Assembly: GCA_945919165.1 (NCBI GenBank)
Contig: CAMEIZ010000076.1
Coordinates: 1 to 8,868, forward strand
DNA: 8,868 nucleotides
From: an uncultured Traorella sp.
Lineage (GTDB): Bacteria; Bacillota_I; Bacilli_A; Erysipelotrichales; Erysipelotrichaceae
Reading direction: 5' to 3'
This document shows positions 6,124-8,868 of the stretch, in pieces. Numbering within the stretch: position 1 is the stretch's first letter; every line of letters starts with the position of its first letter. A program made the position numbers and the translations under genes. The notes beneath the pieces were generated by a model. That model saw only the letters and a list, made by a program, of their open reading frames with translations, did not search any database and was not told the DNA's origin.

Positions 6124-7194
6124 TTATTTAACTGTCATGACTTCAGAAATATTGGGGGTTGCAGCAATATAGAATCCATTTGATTCAACAGCATTTGCGT
6201 TGGCAAGTTCTTCTGGGGTGTCATAAATCCATACGACTTCAAGACTGATATTTTCTTTTTCTTTAATGGTTTGGATCAGCTGCATGCCTTCTTCATAAGT
6301 CATGGTAAAAAGAGTGGTCGAAAGAATATCGGCAATAGCTGAATCTTTGGTAAGAATCGTGACGCTTTTCGCATGACGTGCCGGATAGAGTGTATCAGGA
6401 TCAATAATGTGATGCATGATCTGATTATAGTCACCGCTGGTAACAAAAGCATCTTCTTCACTTAGATCAAGCTGTACCAGTGAGGTTTGAGAATTGTTCA
6501 GAGTTGGTGACAGAATACCGCTTTTCCAGGCATCTCCGTTTGCTTTGCTTCCGAGAATTGAAACGTTACCTCCGGCATTGACAAAACCGTTCACGTAGCC
6601 TTTTTGAATCAGCATCTGACTGATAATCTGTGTTGCATAGCCTTTAGCTACGGCTCCGACATCTAAAGAAGCACAGGACTGATTCAGATATACAGTATTG
6701 TTTTCATCATCAATTTCAACTTTATCCCATCCGGTGCAGACTTTTGCTTGTTTTAAGTCTTCATCACTTGGAAGTGTATAATCTTCACCATTTTCAGCTT
6801 TTTCGCGGACATCATGCCAAAGAGATAAAACAGGTCCCAATGTAATATCAAATTGATTATTGGAATATTCGCTGTATTTTTTTGACAGCAGCAGTAAATC
6901 AATCAGTTCCTGATCGACTTCAACTTTTTCTTTTCCAGCAGCATCATTAATTGTTTTAATGTTATTCATGCCTTCATAATTGTTGTATTTATCGAAAAGG
7001 TTATTGTAGTAAAGAAATGTAGAAGCAGCTTCTGAAAAGACTTGATCGAATTCTTCTTGATTTTCTGTATACAGTTTAATCGAAATAATTGTGTCAAATC
7101 CTGCCTGAAGTGTATCTTTTGAATATAAAGTTTTTTCTTTTGGAGCACAGGCAGTAAGAGCTAAGCATATTAATAAAATCAACTTTTTTTTCAT
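6124..7194 (-). CDS. apbE: FAD:protein FMN transferase (ApbE), lipoprotein
   Basis: Mg-dependent extracytoplasmic enzyme that moves FMN from FAD onto a threonine of target proteins such as RnfG, RnfD, NqrB and NqrC. The 356-residue precursor has a signal peptide with the lipobox L13-T-A-C16, so it should be anchored on the outer membrane face. Family motifs appear in order: FDITLGPV at 115-122, D178-VGAVAKGYA, NAGGN at 206-210, SGDY at 253-256, HHIIDP at 261-266, and SAIADILSTTLF at 285-296 with the likely metal ligands D289 and T293. The gene is divergent from rnfC, its probable substrate system. The start is supported by GGTGAT at 7204-7199, part of the extended Shine-Dalgarno sequence. Its own promoter and terminator flank it. 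Confidence 0.95.
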   Translation of the reverse strand: MKKKLILLICLALTACAPKEKTLYSKDTLQAGFDTIISIKLYTENQEEFDQVFSEAASTFLYYNNLFDKYNNYEGMNNIKTINDAAGKEKVEVDQELIDLLLLSKKYSEYSNNQFDITLGPVLSLWHDVREKAENGEDYTLPSDEDLKQAKVCTGWDKVEIDDENNTVYLNQSCASLDVGAVAKGYATQIISQMLIQKGYVNGFVNAGGNVSILGSKANGDAWKSGILSPTLNNSQTSLVQLDLSEEDAFVTSGDYNQIMHHIIDPDTLYPARHAKSVTILTKDSAIADILSTTLFTMTYEEGMQLIQTIKEKENISLEVVWIYDTPEELANANAVESNGFYIAATPNISEVMTVK

Positions 7195-7211
7195 CTATAT
7201 CACCGTTATTT

Positions 7212-7240
7212 ATTATATCTAAGAAAAAAAGAATTGACAA
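7212..7240 (-). promoter_or_regulatory. apbE promoter
   Basis: On the minus strand TTGTCA (7240-7235, five of six consensus bases) lies exactly 17 bp from a perfect TATAAT (7217-7212). Transcription should begin near 7205, giving a leader of only about ten bases with the ribosome binding site at its very end. This is the best-matching promoter in the window. Confidence 0.75.
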
Positions 7241-7257
7241 TTGAAAAAAACAATTGT
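7237..7257. promoter_or_regulatory. Dyad in the apbE-rnf divergent region, candidate operator
   Basis: ACAATTG at 7237-7243 and CAATTGT at 7251-7257 form a perfect 7-bp inverted repeat around seven A. The left half covers four bases of the apbE -35 box, and the dyad lies upstream of both predicted start sites, so it would not be transcribed from either promoter. That favours a DNA-binding site over an RNA hairpin. No regulator can be named from the sequence; it does not fit the Rex consensus as I know it. Confidence 0.35.
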
Positions 7258-7315
7258 GATTTTTTTCCATTATGAACAAATGTTGAGAAAATTGTATTAT
7301 TTCGTGAATATTTTG

Positions 7316-7366
7316 TGTTATAATGAGATGGATATCGGAAATATCATGTATAAAGAAAGAGGAAGG
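7316..7366 (+). promoter_or_regulatory. rnf operon promoter and leader
   Basis: TGTTATAAT at 7316-7324 is a perfect extended -10 element; no convincing -35 lies at the normal distance. The predicted start near 7331 gives a leader of about 43 nt that opens with a small dyad (GATAT at 7331-7335, ATATC at 7341-7345). The Shine-Dalgarno GGAAGG is at 7361-7366. The upstream in-frame ATG at 7323 overlaps the -10 element, so it cannot be the start on this transcript. Confidence 0.6.
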
Positions 7367-7373
7367 TGAAGAA

Positions 7374-8666
7374 ATGTCTTTGTTTAGAGGACCTATGCGC
7401 ACTCATTTAAATGGGCATAAGGAACTGAGTGAACATAGCGAAGTCGTGGTTTTGAATCCTGATAAAGTGGCAATACCGTTATTTGCCGGAAGAGATACAA
7501 ATCCACAGATATTGGTTCAAGCTGGGGATGAAGTGAAAGTTGGAACGAAAATCGCCCAGTTTAGTAATCCTTTTACAGTGCCTGTTTTTTCAAGTGTAAG
7601 CGGTCGTGTTGAGGCTGTTGAGGAAAAACTGCATCAAAGTTTAAAGAAAATTACTCATGTAGTAATTTCAAATGACAAAAAGAATACGTTGGAAGATAAT
7701 CCGACAATTGATTATGAAAAGGCAACAAAAGAAGAACTGGTTGATTTCATGATGAATGCCGGAATTATTGGATGCGGAGGAGCTGGATTTCCAAGCTATA
7801 TCAAATATAAATCTGCAAAAGATGTAGAAATGCTGATTATTAATGCTGTGGAATGTGAACCTTATATTACCAGCGATTATAAAATTGTAGAAACTGATTT
7901 TGAAACAATATTGACGGGTGTGAAAGCAATGGCTAAAATGGCTGAAGCTAAGAAAACCGTGATTGCTATTAAAAAATCTCACCCTGAATTGATTCAGATG
8001 GTAAATGAAAAACTGAAGGAAGAAAAGAATATCAGCTGTGTCAGTGTTCCTGATGTTTATCCAATGGGTTGGGAAAGAACACTGGTATATGAATTGACTC
8101 ATAAACGTTATGATCGACTTCCTGCAGAAATCGGCTGCGTTGTCAACAATGCAACAACGGCTTATATGTTTGGTAAAGCAATGTTGACTGGTGAACCAAT
8201 TGTAAGCCGCATGCTGACAGTAAGCGGTGATGCAGTAAAAGAGCCGAAGAATGTGATTGCACCTGTTGGAAGCAGTTTTCATGATGTTGTAGAAGCTTGT
8301 GGCGGTTACACAAGTGACAATGTTGTTGTAGCATTTGGCGGACCTATGATGGGTGGAACAATTACGACAGATGCTGTAAGTGTTGAAAGACAGAACAATG
8401 CCATTACTGTATTAGAGAAAAAAGCTCTTGATGAAGTAGCTTGTTTAAGATGCGGTAAATGTTCTGATCACTGTCCTAGCGGTCTGCAGCCGGTAAGAAT
8501 CAATCAGGCTGCCAAACTGAAGGATATGGATCGTTTAGGCAAGCTGGAAGTCGGCAAATGTATTGAATGCGGTATGTGTACTTATGTTTGCCCTTCTAAG
8601 ATTGCAGTAACCGAAAATGTTCGTCGTGCGAAACGTGCTTATATGATGGCGACGGCAAAGAAATAG
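7374..8666 (+). CDS. rnfC: Rnf complex subunit RnfC (RsxC), electron-input subunit
   Basis: Peripheral subunit of the Rnf ion-translocating ferredoxin:NAD+ oxidoreductase; it carries the NADH/FMN site and two 4Fe-4S clusters on the cytoplasmic face. I chose the ATG at 7374 because GGAAGG lies 7 nt upstream; this gives 430 residues, the usual length of the short clostridial form without the long C-terminal repeats of E. coli RsxC. A barrel-sandwich segment lies at about 38-80. The Complex1-51K-like nucleotide site has IIGCGGAGFPS at 131-141 and ECEPYITSDY at 160-169, and two C-x2-C-x2-C-x3-C sets follow at C357/360/363/367 and C396/399/402/406. The N-terminus reads FRGPMRTH where many RnfC proteins have a GGxHP motif. 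rnfD follows after 11 nt. Confidence 0.95.
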   Translation: MSLFRGPMRTHLNGHKELSEHSEVVVLNPDKVAIPLFAGRDTNPQILVQAGDEVKVGTKIAQFSNPFTVPVFSSVSGRVEAVEEKLHQSLKKITHVVISNDKKNTLEDNPTIDYEKATKEELVDFMMNAGIIGCGGAGFPSYIKYKSAKDVEMLIINAVECEPYITSDYKIVETDFETILTGVKAMAKMAEAKKTVIAIKKSHPELIQMVNEKLKEEKNISCVSVPDVYPMGWERTLVYELTHKRYDRLPAEIGCVVNNATTAYMFGKAMLTGEPIVSRMLTVSGDAVKEPKNVIAPVGSSFHDVVEACGGYTSDNVVVAFGGPMMGGTITTDAVSVERQNNAITVLEKKALDEVACLRCGKCSDHCPSGLQPVRINQAAKLKDMDRLGKLEVGKCIECGMCTYVCPSKIAVTENVRRAKRAYMMATAKK

Positions 8667-8677
8667 GGGGAGTGAAG

Positions 8678-8868
8678 ATGAAATTCAATTATAGTCCAGC
8701 TCCGAATTATCGTGCTGCGCAGTCAACAAAGCGCATCATGCTGGAATTATTAGCGGGGCTTTTAGTCGTTTATGCTTTTTCACTGTACTACTATGCAAGT
8801 AAATTTGGCACTGCTCATCTGATTCAGGCACTATTGATTATGTTGGTATCAGTAGGAGCATGTGTTTT
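8678..8868 (+). CDS. rnfD: Rnf complex subunit RnfD, 3' partial
   Basis: Integral membrane subunit of the Rnf complex (NqrB/RnfD family), which in characterised members carries a covalent FMN. Only the first 63 codons are in the window. The N-terminus has the conserved pre-membrane segment SPAPNYRAAQSTKRIM at 6-21, matching the SPxPHxRxxxSTxxIM pattern of RnfD, then a first membrane helix at about 22-41 and the start of a second at about 47. GGGGGAG at 8666-8672 is the ribosome binding site, 11 nt after rnfC, so the two genes share an operon. The FMN-attachment threonine motif would lie beyond the window end. Confidence 0.9.
   Translation, partial: MKFNYSPAPNYRAAQSTKRIMLELLAGLLVVYAFSLYYYASKFGTAHLIQALLIMLVSVGACV

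Noticed and set aside
7234..7239. Perfect TTGACA on the plus strand as a -35 box for rnf
   Set aside because: No -10-like hexamer lies 15-19 bp downstream. The hexamer overlaps the minus-strand apbE -35, and the rnf -10 at 7319 is 79 bp away.
7323..7373. 17-residue N-terminal extension of RnfC from the ATG at 7323
   Set aside because: The ATG overlaps the predicted TATAAT and has no ribosome binding site, while the ATG at 7374 has a well-placed GGAAGG.
7668..8282. 204-codon open frame on the minus strand inside rnfC
   Set aside because: It is rich in Phe, His, Cys and Ser, has no promoter or ribosome binding site, and is fully antisense to a gene with clear RnfC motifs. It is a shadow frame.

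Overview
The window is low-GC DNA (roughly 35-40% by eye) with strong AGGAGG-type ribosome binding sites, tight head-to-tail genes and the rsmD-coaD pair typical of Bacillota. Lipoproteins with LAGC/LTAC lipoboxes, an Rnf complex operon and an orphan O-antigen ligase-like protein fit a gut-type anaerobe, with Erysipelotrichia or Clostridia the most likely groups. The genus cannot be fixed by reading alone. No tRNA, rRNA, CRISPR array or intact mobile element was seen.

Layout. (1) Positions 1-2184, plus strand: a translationally coupled run of rsmD (5' end cut off), coaD, a YjjG-type HAD nucleotidase and a YfcE-type phosphodiesterase, with neighbouring genes overlapping by 1-4 nt. (2) 2193-3880, plus: an extended -10 promoter, a YugI/CvfD-type S1 protein, glucose-6-phosphate isomerase (17-nt overlap) and a clear intrinsic terminator. 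(3) 3878-5105, plus: promoter and a polytopic O-antigen ligase/polymerase-like membrane protein. (4) 5170-5907, plus: an acidic, tyrosine-rich lipoprotein of unknown function. (5) 5908-6123: a convergent intergenic region with an imperfect palindrome resembling fused insertion-sequence ends, the minus-strand terminator of apbE and a tiny unexplained reading frame. (6) 7194-6124, minus: a lipoprotein ApbE (FAD:protein FMN transferase). (7) 7195-7373: a divergent promoter region with a consensus-like apbE promoter, an A7-centred dyad over its -35 box and an extended -10 promoter for rnf. (8) 7374-8868, plus: rnfC complete and rnfD cut by the window end.

The best functional link is between apbE and the rnf genes. 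Rnf is a membrane ion-translocating ferredoxin:NAD+ oxidoreductase whose RnfG and RnfD subunits carry FMN covalently attached by ApbE, so the flavinylating enzyme is encoded back to back with its probable substrate complex. The rest is mainly housekeeping: ribosome maturation, CoA synthesis, nucleotide clean-up and glycolysis. The least explained parts are the orphan ligase-like protein, the unknown lipoprotein and the 5908-6123 spacer. No convincing new multi-gene system was found.
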